Positions 14,036 to 20,788 of a DNA stretch of 46,251 bases are shown here, in pieces. The translations under genes were made by a program, and so were the position numbers. Numbering within the stretch: the stretch's first letter is position 1; the number at the start of each line of letters is the position of its first letter. This DNA comes from Loigolactobacillus bifermentans DSM 20003 (lineage in GTDB: Bacteria > Bacillota > Bacilli > Lactobacillales > Lactobacillaceae): positions 1 through 46,251 of the forward strand of contig NZ_AZDA01000026.1 in the NCBI RefSeq assembly GCF_001434575.1, in the 5' to 3' direction. The notes below the pieces were generated by a model. That model saw only the letters and a program-made list of their open reading frames with translations, searched no databases and had not been told where the DNA came from.

Positions 14036-14707
14036 ATGAAAAAAGGATTAATGATTGGTGCAACTTTACTCATGGGATTATCGCTGGCTGCATGTGGTAA
14101 TTCGAAAGTTGATAATGGTGACGGTGCAAGTAGTTCTTCTGCTGTATCAAAAAATAAAGCTTCTTCCAGCAAAGAGGTTACCAATGGCTCACCTGAAAAA
14201 GTTGGGCAATGGAAATACTTTGAAGACTTTGATGCAAACGGAACGTTGGAAAAGGTTAACACCTTTAATAAAGAAGTTAAGCAAGGCGACGTAACTGTCA
14301 CAATAAAAAATGTAAAAGTTTATAGCATGAAACCAAAAAATGATAATGCTAAGAAAATTGCTTCTGAATATTTCAATGCATCTGGCGTTAACAACCCCTA
14401 TTATGTCGTTCAAGTAAATTGGTCTGCTAAAAATGCGGGCTCTGAAGAATTGCAAACTAATGGGCTTGAAAATATTGTCACCAATAAAGGACAACAAATT
14501 GATACTGGCTCTGGCTTACAGGACGCTGGTACAGGCGCAACTGTTGCTTCCGGTGCTTCCTCAGAATTTGAAGCAAATGGCTTAATTAAGGGTGCAACGG
14601 CAAAAGATATCAATAAGTTAACCCTTAAGTTTGGAAGTATCTGTACTACTTCAGACTATACAGATGTTTCCCCAGAAGTCACAGGTATTGAACTTGATTT
14701 GAAATAA
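14036..14707 (+). CDS. Prophage-encoded lipoprotein
   Basis: The 223-residue protein begins MKKGLMIGATLLMGLSLAAC, a signal peptide with lipobox LAAC, so it should be lipid-anchored on the outer face of the membrane. A Ser/Lys-rich spacer follows (about 25-55), then a beta-rich domain (KQGDVTVTIKNVKVYSMK, NPYYVVQVNWSAKN, LTLKFGSICTTSDYTD) reminiscent of DUF4352-type immunoglobulin-like domains. Phage lipoproteins such as Ltp of a streptococcal phage block injection of related phages, so superinfection exclusion is possible. The ATG at 14036 with GGAGG upstream is the start. Confidence 0.75.
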   Translation: MKKGLMIGATLLMGLSLAACGNSKVDNGDGASSSSAVSKNKASSSKEVTNGSPEKVGQWKYFEDFDANGTLEKVNTFNKEVKQGDVTVTIKNVKVYSMKPKNDNAKKIASEYFNASGVNNPYYVVQVNWSAKNAGSEELQTNGLENIVTNKGQQIDTGSGLQDAGTGATVASGASSEFEANGLIKGATAKDINKLTLKFGSICTTSDYTDVSPEVTGIELDLK

Positions 14708-14732
14708 TTAACGGAAAATAAATCCGTTAACT

Positions 14733-14767
14733 AAAAAGCCCCACTCCGCTGCCACGGAATGAGGGCC
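14733..14767 (-). terminator. Minus-strand-oriented hairpin after the lipoprotein gene
   Basis: On the minus strand CCTCATTCCG pairs with CGGAGTGGGG, including G-U pairs, then CTTTTTAG follows. Just upstream, 14708-14730 holds a second hairpin, TTAACGG with CCGTTAA, without a T-tract. Confidence 0.5.
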
Positions 14768-14770
14768 AAG

Positions 14771-14808
14771 CCAAATATGGTTTTGCAAATATATTTTATC
14801 ATATTTGG
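14771..14808 (+). promoter_or_regulatory. Inverted repeat ending in the Shine-Dalgarno sequence, copy 3
   Basis: CCAAATATG (14771-14779) and CATATTTGG (14800-14808) are perfect nine-base complements around a 20-base AT-rich loop. The final GG begins the GGAGGG ribosome site of the gene at 14817. Confidence 0.6.
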
Positions 14809-14816
14809 AGGGTACT

Positions 14817-15563
14817 ATGAAAAAGCTGTTAGATAACGTTTCTATAGCTCCTATTGAATCTGATTTTTCTGACATAATTTCAAAACTACGCGCGGCTGAT
14901 GAGTTTCCTATTCAGTTTAGCGGACTAAACGATCAGGCTATTCTTGAAAAGTACAATCACGGTGAAACATTTCATGAAATTTCAGAAGTGCTTCGACCTG
15001 TGGAAATCAAGCAAATAGGTTCAGAATTATTAGTAAGCTATTTTTCAAACCTTGCTAATAAAACAATCAACCTTGGGCGTATTGAGTCAAAAAATACTGA
15101 GTATGTCAACGAGGCCAGCTACAAAAGTGAATGTCCTGAATACGCTGTTGTAATCACTGGGGGCAAGAAAAAATATGTTGGAATCATTGATCATGTTGAA
15201 AAGGTTTTGACTGATGCTGAAGATTATAAAATGAAACTGGTCGTCTTTGATAGTAGTGTTAAAGGTCGTGAAAACACTAGTCTCCGTTCAAGTTTGGGGC
15301 TTGAGCTAAGACATCAAGGTAGAAAAATTGTATGTCCCTACTGCAATAATATTTTGAAAGGCGAACGCTACTGTCGTTATTGTAATAACGGTCCCATCAA
15401 GTATCCTGGTGAGAAAGATAACTTAGACCGCCTTCAAAACGTTGCAGATGGCCTGGTAAAAAGTGGCGAAGCAATGAGTAAAACTGGCCATTCTATGACT
15501 ATGGGCTGCACTATCCCAATATTACTCATAATAATAATCGCAATCCTTATAGGCATCCTGTAA
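14817..15563 (+). CDS. Zinc-ribbon, C-tail-anchored prophage protein
   Basis: The 248-residue protein has an N-terminal mixed domain with a PH-like strand pattern (IGSELLVSYFSNLANKTINL), a central domain (PEYAVVITGGKKKYVGII), a zinc ribbon at about 182-201 (CPYCNNILKGERYCRYC) and a short helix. It ends in a single hydrophobic span (MGCTIPILLIIIIAILIGIL). This is the layout of a tail-anchored cytoplasmic protein. No family is recognised; lysogeny-cargo context suggests a membrane-surface defence or sensing role. The ATG at 14817 follows GGAGGGTACT. Confidence 0.6.
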   Translation: MKKLLDNVSIAPIESDFSDIISKLRAADEFPIQFSGLNDQAILEKYNHGETFHEISEVLRPVEIKQIGSELLVSYFSNLANKTINLGRIESKNTEYVNEASYKSECPEYAVVITGGKKKYVGIIDHVEKVLTDAEDYKMKLVVFDSSVKGRENTSLRSSLGLELRHQGRKIVCPYCNNILKGERYCRYCNNGPIKYPGEKDNLDRLQNVADGLVKSGEAMSKTGHSMTMGCTIPILLIIIIAILIGIL

Positions 15564-15578
15564 AATACGGAGGCATAA

Positions 15579-16292
15579 ATGACATCATATATGAATGGTT
15601 CGATAATTAATATCGACGCTGAACTTGCAGAACTGCGAAAGATCTCCATTCCAGATATGCAGGCCATACAAAAATATCTATCCGAAATGGATGGCATTCC
15701 CAAAATGATTGCTGATATGCAATCCCTTGCAAAGGGTAGCCTAGTAAACGACAAACAGTTGGTTAAGCTAGTTGATTCTTCGAATGCATCAGTCGCTAAA
15801 TCACTAAAATCGTTAACTGAAACCATGATGACATCCGATGGAATAGCTAAACAAATTCAAGAAGCTCTTCAACAAATGGACTCTGTTTCACATTCTTGGC
15901 CCTTTTATTTTAACAAAGCTGTTGAAGAAGTTCCCATTACTAATAACGATTCTAAGAAAACTATAGGACCAGTCACTTACGCAGAATTTGTTGGATCAGA
16001 AACCTTAATAACAGAAATTGAGTATAATGAAATTTTCCAAAAAATAGCTGATCAAGATGTGAATGTACTGGCCTCATACGAAGTAGATTCTTACGAAGAT
16101 TACACCGGATTTATTAGCTTTAGTCAAAAAACTATTGAACTAATACATACGTTGTACGACCATTGGGTGATACTTTATGCCTTCTTGCTACAATTTAAAA
16201 CTGCGGTTGAATTTGTTTTATTTTTTAGGCTTTTTGGTCAAGACTTAATCAACAGTATTGTCCATTTATGCCACTTGATTTATCTCAAATAA
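15579..16292 (+). CDS. Prophage cargo protein with coiled coil and hydrophobic C-terminus
   Basis: The 237-residue product starts MTSYMNGSIINIDAELAELR after CGGAGGCATAA, 15 bases past the preceding stop, so both genes are likely one transcript. Residues 15-110 are a helical, coiled-coil-like stretch (LAKGSLVNDKQLVKLV, LKSLTETMMTSDG). The last 45 residues are hydrophobic (WVILYAFLLQFKTAVEFVLF), likely one or two membrane spans. No family recognised. With the tail-anchored zinc-ribbon gene it may form a two-gene membrane unit; this is inferred from adjacency only. Confidence 0.55.
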   Translation: MTSYMNGSIINIDAELAELRKISIPDMQAIQKYLSEMDGIPKMIADMQSLAKGSLVNDKQLVKLVDSSNASVAKSLKSLTETMMTSDGIAKQIQEALQQMDSVSHSWPFYFNKAVEEVPITNNDSKKTIGPVTYAEFVGSETLITEIEYNEIFQKIADQDVNVLASYEVDSYEDYTGFISFSQKTIELIHTLYDHWVILYAFLLQFKTAVEFVLFFRLFGQDLINSIVHLCHLIYLK

Positions 16293-16333
16293 AAAAGACG
16301 CATCCCCTCCCGCCAAGAAGTTGGCTGCGTCAC
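16291..16333 (-). terminator. Minus-strand-oriented two-part hairpin before the integrase
   Basis: GACGCA and TGCGTC form an outer stem, GCCAA and TTGGC an inner one, and the T-tract (TTTTTT) follows only on the minus strand. Fourth such opposed hairpin in the lysogeny region. Confidence 0.5.
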
Positions 16334-16344
16334 CCATGAAATCA

Positions 16345-16366
16345 ACCACTGAGGTGGTCTCTTTTC
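16345..16366 (+). terminator. Weak plus-strand terminator before the integrase
   Basis: ACCAC TGAG GTGGT followed by CTCTTTTCT. The five-pair stem is short, so termination would be partial. Confidence 0.3.
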
Positions 16367-16412
16367 TACACTCTATTTTACCTGAAAGAAGGTGTTGCTG
16401 CAATCCCATGAA

Positions 16413-16430
16413 CCTTTCACGCCCCGCCAG
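16413..16430 (+). repeat. 18-bp word shared with the early operon, copy 2
   Basis: Identical to 9797-9814 and in the same orientation, 32 bases upstream of the integrase start. A shared protein-binding site or a leftover of recombination are possible. Confidence 0.75.
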
Positions 16431-16461
16431 GCTGTTTCAAAATTGAAAGGATAAAAATATC

Positions 16462-17694
16462 ATGGCTAAAATCACATATACAAAAACGAAAAAAGAAAGT
16501 GTCTACTCATACGAAACGGGCGCGGGTAAGAAGCTTTATCGCGTGCGCTTTAAAAAGTTGATGATCAACGGGAAATATAAGCAGATTACCAAAAATAGTT
16601 TTAAGACTATTGCCGAGGCTGTGGCTTATCGCGATAAGGCGTCTAAAGAGGCAGATAAGGCCTTGACTGGTAATTCTGACATAACTGTAGGCGAATACTA
16701 TAAACAGTACAGAGAGCGCAAAATAAAGGCTAATGAGTGGTCTGCCGACACACAACGTGGAACACAATATTATTTTGATTACCTTGTTTTGCCTCACTAT
16801 GCAAAAACAAAGATAAAAGCACTCAATCGTGCCGAGTATCAGACCTATATCAACTACTTACTTTATGACCGCGAAGACCCACTACGCCCTGGTAAGACAA
16901 AGCCTTTGTGTAATGCCACAGTTAAAGTCTTTAACAAGGTTTTCCAGGCCTTTGTCAAAAGTGCGATTGCTGATGAACTTATCGACCACAACCGATTAAT
17001 AAAAATCGCAATCAACAAAGATGAACCACGGGTTAAACGTGATCTAACAATGGACGAACTGGAACGGGCCTTAACCGATTTAAAGCAGCATAGCACCACT
17101 ATGAGCTTCATCATGTGTTACTTGCCTATCTTAGGGATGCGGCGTGGCGAAGTAATTGGTCTTCGCTATGGCGATATAACGCCAAGCGGCCCAGGGCTGT
17201 TAGCTAAAGTACATCGTGCACGAACAACATCAAAGCCCGATGGCACAAACGTTAAAACCGAATCCTCTTATCGAACAATCTATATAGATGGCGAACCGGC
17301 CAAACAGTTGAAAATCGCAGTAAAAGAATTCTTACGCATCAAAAAAATGCATAAGGCTATCCCACACCAAAAAGATTTTATTTTTATCTCTGAGCGTACT
17401 GGCAAGCCATATCATCCCAACACCATGACAGTTATGTATAATCGTTGTGGTAAGCGAATTGGAGTTTGGCCCTTACATCCCCACATGATGCGGCACACCT
17501 TTGCAACTCAATCCGCCATGGCATCAATTGACAGTGAACTTGTATCCCAATACATGGGCCACAAGAATCTACGTATGACTAATGCTTATAAGGAACCAAC
17601 GTTAGAAGGTAAAGCACGGGTTGCCTCTGTCATGAGCAAACAATTTGAAGCCGTCAATCGTACTGTGGAGAATTTAGGTGTAAACGAGGTGTAA
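16462..17694 (+). CDS. int: Phage tyrosine-type site-specific integrase
   Basis: The 410-residue protein has an AP2-like arm-binding N-terminus (SYETGAGKKLYRVRFKK, SFKTIAEAVAYRDKASKEAD), a core-binding SAM-like domain at about 70-190, and a catalytic domain. Box I is LGMRRGEVIGLR; box II is HPHMMRHTFATQ (HxxR); MGHKNLRMTNAY supplies the second histidine and the nucleophilic tyrosine. All catalytic residues are present, so the enzyme should be active. It is the last gene of the lysogeny block and marks the right end of the prophage. Start behind GAAAGGATAAAAATATC. Confidence 0.95.
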   Translation: MAKITYTKTKKESVYSYETGAGKKLYRVRFKKLMINGKYKQITKNSFKTIAEAVAYRDKASKEADKALTGNSDITVGEYYKQYRERKIKANEWSADTQRGTQYYFDYLVLPHYAKTKIKALNRAEYQTYINYLLYDREDPLRPGKTKPLCNATVKVFNKVFQAFVKSAIADELIDHNRLIKIAINKDEPRVKRDLTMDELERALTDLKQHSTTMSFIMCYLPILGMRRGEVIGLRYGDITPSGPGLLAKVHRARTTSKPDGTNVKTESSYRTIYIDGEPAKQLKIAVKEFLRIKKMHKAIPHQKDFIFISERTGKPYHPNTMTVMYNRCGKRIGVWPLHPHMMRHTFATQSAMASIDSELVSQYMGHKNLRMTNAYKEPTLEGKARVASVMSKQFEAVNRTVENLGVNEV

Positions 17695-17714
17695 ACTTCG
17701 TAAAAACGGCATAC

Positions 17715-17740
17715 AAAAAGCCCATGCCACGGGCTTTTTA
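17715..17740. terminator. Strong bidirectional terminator after the integrase
   Basis: AAAAAGCCC atgccac GGGCTTTTT, a perfect nine-pair stem with A- and T-tracts on both sides. Confidence 0.85.
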
Positions 17741-17818
17741 GGGCTAGTTATAAATACTAAAAGTAAGTAAAACAAGCATTCAGATTTTTAAAGATACTTC
17801 ACAAGTTTACAACAAAAT
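17741..17818. other. Prophage-chromosome junction zone (likely holds one att site)
   Basis: This gene-free stretch between the integrase terminator and the terminator of the HD-domain gene must contain or adjoin the right attachment site, because phage genes end before it and a conserved host gene begins after it. No tRNA gene is present. The other att copy is outside the window, so the core cannot be defined here. Confidence 0.4.
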
Positions 17819-17851
17819 AAAAAAAGTTGCAGACAAAGCTACAACTTTTTT
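17819..17851. terminator. Terminator of the HD-domain gene
   Basis: AAAAAAGTTG and CAACTTTTTT form a ten-pair stem overlapping the gene's stop codon; T-tracts on both strands. The 3' terminator of a host gene is also a common integration target. Confidence 0.75.
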
Positions 17852-18359
17852 ATTTTGCCATTAATAAGGCAACGCGAGCTTTCATAGAACGCCCCATTTT
17901 ACGTGTTTCTGGAATCACGAATTCGTCCATGGCACAATAATCATCCACCAGTGAAACGATCCAGCTTTCCAAGTACCGTGGCGGTGCTAATGTCGCACCC
18001 CACATGTGTTTAATAATAATATCTTGTTCTTTTTTAGTCAGTGTTGTAAGTTTCTCAGCATTCCGTAACGCGACGCGGGGATGGACATAAGCGTGCGTTC
18101 CTAAATTAAACTTCGTGACCCGCCAGTCATAATAAAATAGGTCGTGTAACAAACCACCGCGTGCAGTCGCCCGTGTGTCTAAATGTAATTGCTTGGCAAT
18201 TAAATAACTCCGATAAGAGACGTGCAAGGAGTGTTCTAACCGATTGGAGAAGTGGTGTTGCGGATAATCTGCCAAACGTTGAACGTCATCAGTTGCGAGT
18301 AAATCGTCTACCAATGCCACATAATCTGTGTCAGCTTGCCAATTCAAAGTTTTCGTCAT
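17850..18359 (-). CDS. HD-domain phosphohydrolase
   Basis: The 169-residue protein has an HD-superfamily metal site: NRLEHSLHVSYRSYLIAK gives the first histidine, RGGLLHDLFYYDW the HD pair, and a later IVSLVDDYCAMDE the distal aspartate. These enzymes hydrolyse phosphate esters or nucleotides; the substrate is unknown. In lactobacilli a gene of this type sits beside the TrmH-family methyltransferase, as here, 108 bases away. Its 3' end borders the prophage and appears intact. Confidence 0.8.
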   Translation of the reverse strand: MTKTLNWQADTDYVALVDDLLATDDVQRLADYPQHHFSNRLEHSLHVSYRSYLIAKQLHLDTRATARGGLLHDLFYYDWRVTKFNLGTHAYVHPRVALRNAEKLTTLTKKEQDIIIKHMWGATLAPPRYLESWIVSLVDDYCAMDEFVIPETRKMGRSMKARVALLMAK

Positions 18360-18467
18360 TCAAAGGCTGCCTTTCTTTTAAGTCTTTCATTGTGATTGTT
18401 TAATTGTCATTAGCATACCGCGTTTAATGGAAAATAACGAGCCTTTTGATTGATTCATTATAGATTT

Positions 18468-19232
18468 TTAATCTTTGTCAACCGCCTGTAATTGAAAAAG
18501 CAATACACCGGCCGCAATCGCCACATTTAAAGACTCAGCCGCACCTTGCATGGGAATGAATAAGTTCTGATCAGTCTGTTGTAACAGCGTGTCTGACATC
18601 CCTTGCCCTTCGTTTCCCATAATCAACGCAAAGTTATGCGCGGGTTGAATCTCCCGAAAACTAACGGCTTGTGGGTTTAACTCACTGCCGTATACCGGTG
18701 TGCCAATGGCCTTAAACTTGGCGATCCATTCGCTAAGCGCACCACTGAACACCTGAATGTGGAATTGACTACCTTGCATGGACCGAATCAGCTTAGGACT
18801 AAATTGATCCACACTGCCGGTCCCTAAAACGACGCCGGTTAACCCTGCAGCGTCTGCTGTGCGCACCATCGTCCCAATGTTGCCTGGATCTTGTACCCGA
18901 TCCAGCAACAACCAACTTCCAGTAAGCGTATCAGGCTGTACTTGAGCCGGTAATGGCATGGCTGCAAAGATGCCTTGGTTGGTCACTGTTTCGGCCAGGG
19001 CATGGGCCACTTCATCACTGATCCAAATCAGATCAGCTTGCCAATCTTGTAACCAATCAGCGGTTGCATAGGCCTGTGTTGCGAGTAAATATTGGGGCTT
19101 GGCCTGTTTCAATGCTTCTTGTACCACGTGGGCGCCTTCGATTAAATAAAGTTGTTGTTGCTCGCGCTCGCGTTTTCGTTGCAATTTGCGCAAAGATTTG
19201 ATTAATTTATTTTGGGGGGAATTAATTTCCAC
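18468..19232 (-). CDS. TrmH/SpoU-family RNA 2'-O-methyltransferase
   Basis: The 254-residue protein has an L30e-like substrate-binding N-terminus (residues 1-95) and a C-terminal SPOUT knot: LLLDRVQDPGNIGTMVRTAD (motif 1), LIMGNEGQGMS (motif 2) and PMQGAAESLNVAIAAGVLLF (motif 3). These bind S-adenosylmethionine and methylate a ribose in rRNA; Bacillus YsgA is the closest relative I know, but the target nucleotide is uncertain. Start GTG after GAGGTGATCGAAC. The acylphosphatase gene diverges from it, as in other lactobacilli. Confidence 0.9.
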   Translation of the reverse strand: MEINSPQNKLIKSLRKLQRKREREQQQLYLIEGAHVVQEALKQAKPQYLLATQAYATADWLQDWQADLIWISDEVAHALAETVTNQGIFAAMPLPAQVQPDTLTGSWLLLDRVQDPGNIGTMVRTADAAGLTGVVLGTGSVDQFSPKLIRSMQGSQFHIQVFSGALSEWIAKFKAIGTPVYGSELNPQAVSFREIQPAHNFALIMGNEGQGMSDTLLQQTDQNLFIPMQGAAESLNVAIAAGVLLFQLQAVDKD

Positions 19233-19323
19233 GTTCGATCACCTCATGTTTCATCTTATCGTGCTATCATTAGATTATCCACTCTCAACTTTGACAAATC
19301 AACTGATGATTGGAGGAAAATTT

Positions 19324-19596
19324 ATGCGAACTGTTGCATTAACAGTTTTTGGACGCGTCCAAGGTGTGGGCTTTCGCTACGCCACCAAAATTGCGGCTGA
19401 CCAATGTGACGTCAATGGGATTGTCCGCAACCTACTCAACGGTGCTGTTTACATTGAGGCCAGCGGTGCTAGCGCTAAAATTGCCAAATTTATTGGCAAG
19501 ATCAAACAATCGCCGACGCCTTACGGTAAAGTGACACGCATTGATTTAGTCGACTTACAACCCAAGCACTATACGGACTTTCGCATTACGAACTAA
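19324..19596 (+). CDS. acyP: Acylphosphatase
   Basis: The 90-residue protein is a standard acylphosphatase, hydrolysing carboxyl-phosphate bonds. The active-site loop is GRVQGVGFRYAT, with the phosphate-binding arginine, and the catalytic asparagine lies in NGIVRNLLNG. Length and N-terminus (MRTVALTVFGRV) fit the family. The ATG follows GGAGGAAAATTT; the frame stays open further upstream only by chance. A terminator hairpin follows 18 bases after the stop. Confidence 0.93.
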   Translation: MRTVALTVFGRVQGVGFRYATKIAADQCDVNGIVRNLLNGAVYIEASGASAKIAKFIGKIKQSPTPYGKVTRIDLVDLQPKHYTDFRITN

Positions 19597-19614
19597 AGTA
19601 AGCCCTTTTGTACC

Positions 19615-19643
19615 AGCTTACAGTTGCTTGTAAGCTGTTTTTT
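19615..19643 (+). terminator. Terminator after acyP
   Basis: AGCTTACA gttgct TGTAAGCT then GTTTTTTG. Confidence 0.85.
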
Positions 19644-19679
19644 GTGGCCTTAACAGACCCTCCCCCAACTAAAGTCGCA

Positions 19680-19708
19680 TTGAAAAATACGACGCCTTCA
19701 AGTATAGT
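19680..19708 (+). promoter_or_regulatory. SigA-type promoter of yidC
   Basis: TTGAAA, 17-base spacer, TATAGT, 36 bases before the start codon. Matches 5 of 6 at each hexamer. Confidence 0.75.
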
Positions 19709-19743
19709 ATTACAGAAAGACTTTTCCCGAAAGGAACGACAAT

Positions 19744-20700
19744 ATGATGCGTTTTAAACGTCCACTGATGTACGGTGGACTCTTCTCAATTTTAACTTTG
19801 TTTTTATCTGCTTGTAGCAATCGAAGCATTCATCGGCAACCACCAACGGGTTTCATTTACGGCCCGATTTACCACTATTTAGGGGAACCGATGTCGCATT
19901 TGATCACTTGGATGGCCAACACCGTTGGCAATGCGCAAACCAATGGTTATGGCTGGGCTATTTTGGTCATCACCTTGATCGTGCGTTTGATCTTAATGCC
20001 GCTGATGCTGTCCCAGTCTAAAAACGCCACGCGCCAACAGCACAAAATGGCTGCGATCAAGCCAGCGATGGATGATATTCAAAAACGTCAAAAAGCAGCG
20101 ACTTCACAAGAAGAAAAGGCTGCGATCAGCCAAGAAATGATGGCGTTATATAAGGATAACAATGTGAGTATGACTGGCGGGATCGGCTGTTTACCATTGA
20201 TCATTCAATTGCCGATCTTCTCAGCTTTGTACATGGCGATCCAGTACAACCAAGCGATTTTCCACAGTACCTTCTTTGGCATTAACCTAGGCCAAACAAA
20301 CATTATCGTCGCTTTGATTGCTGGGTTAACTTATGTTGGTCAAAGTTACTTATCCTTAGTTGGCGTCCCTGAATCACAACGGCAGCAAATGAAAACCATG
20401 ATGCTCATGAGTCCTGTGATGACCTTCTTTATTTCACTGGTCTCACCAGCCGGTTTGGGACTTTACTTTTTAGCAGGCGGCATCTTAGCCATTATTCAAA
20501 CGGCGATCACTAATTTCTACTATGTCCCTAAGATCAAAGCAGAAATTGCTGCTGATTTAAAGGAACATCCCATTAAGGTTGTCACCCCAAAACCAGCCGC
20601 ACCAGTAGCGCCTAAAAAAGCTGAACCAAAGGCTAAAATTGTTCAATCAGCACCAAAAAAGAATCATCAACCACGGAATGCTGGTAAACAGCACCGTTAA
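19744..20700 (+). CDS. yidC: YidC/OxaA membrane protein insertase (lipoprotein form)
   Basis: The 318-residue protein starts with a lipoprotein signal (LFLSAC) and then has the YidC core: TM1 with YGWAILVITLIVRLILMPLM and its conserved arginine in the hydrophilic groove, a charged coiled-coil hairpin (about 100-135), GCLPLIIQLPIFSALYMAIQ, and further spans near 185-205, 225-240 and 240-262. The C-terminus is Lys/Pro-rich. It inserts proteins with SecYEG or alone. Gram-positives usually have two copies, and this one lies apart from rnpA. GAAAGGAACGACAAT precedes the ATG. Confidence 0.95.
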   Translation: MMRFKRPLMYGGLFSILTLFLSACSNRSIHRQPPTGFIYGPIYHYLGEPMSHLITWMANTVGNAQTNGYGWAILVITLIVRLILMPLMLSQSKNATRQQHKMAAIKPAMDDIQKRQKAATSQEEKAAISQEMMALYKDNNVSMTGGIGCLPLIIQLPIFSALYMAIQYNQAIFHSTFFGINLGQTNIIVALIAGLTYVGQSYLSLVGVPESQRQQMKTMMLMSPVMTFFISLVSPAGLGLYFLAGGILAIIQTAITNFYYVPKIKAEIAADLKEHPIKVVTPKPAAPVAPKKAEPKAKIVQSAPKKNHQPRNAGKQHR

Positions 20701-20710
20701 CCGTTTAACG

Positions 20711-20739
20711 CCAACTCCTAGTGAGTTGGTATTTTTTTT
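20711..20739 (+). terminator. Terminator after yidC
   Basis: CCAACT cctagtg AGTTGG then TATTTTTTTT. Confidence 0.85.
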
Positions 20740-20753
20740 GCTTAAAAGCCATC

Positions 20754-20784
20754 AAAAAAACGCCTAACCGCAGTTAGACGTTTG
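20754..20784 (-). terminator. Terminator of the two-component operon
   Basis: On the minus strand AAACGTCTAAC tgcg GTTAGGCGTTT with one G-T pair, then TTTTG. Confidence 0.8.
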
Positions 20785-20788
20785 ATCA

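Noticed and set aside
15434-15826. 130-codon minus-strand frame
   Set aside because: Overlaps two plus-strand genes with good ribosome sites.
1-17694. Phage satellite (PICI-like) instead of a full prophage
   Set aside because: VirE/primase next to an origin would fit, but the long recombination module and late-regulator position fit a full siphophage better; the left part is not visible, so this is not settled.
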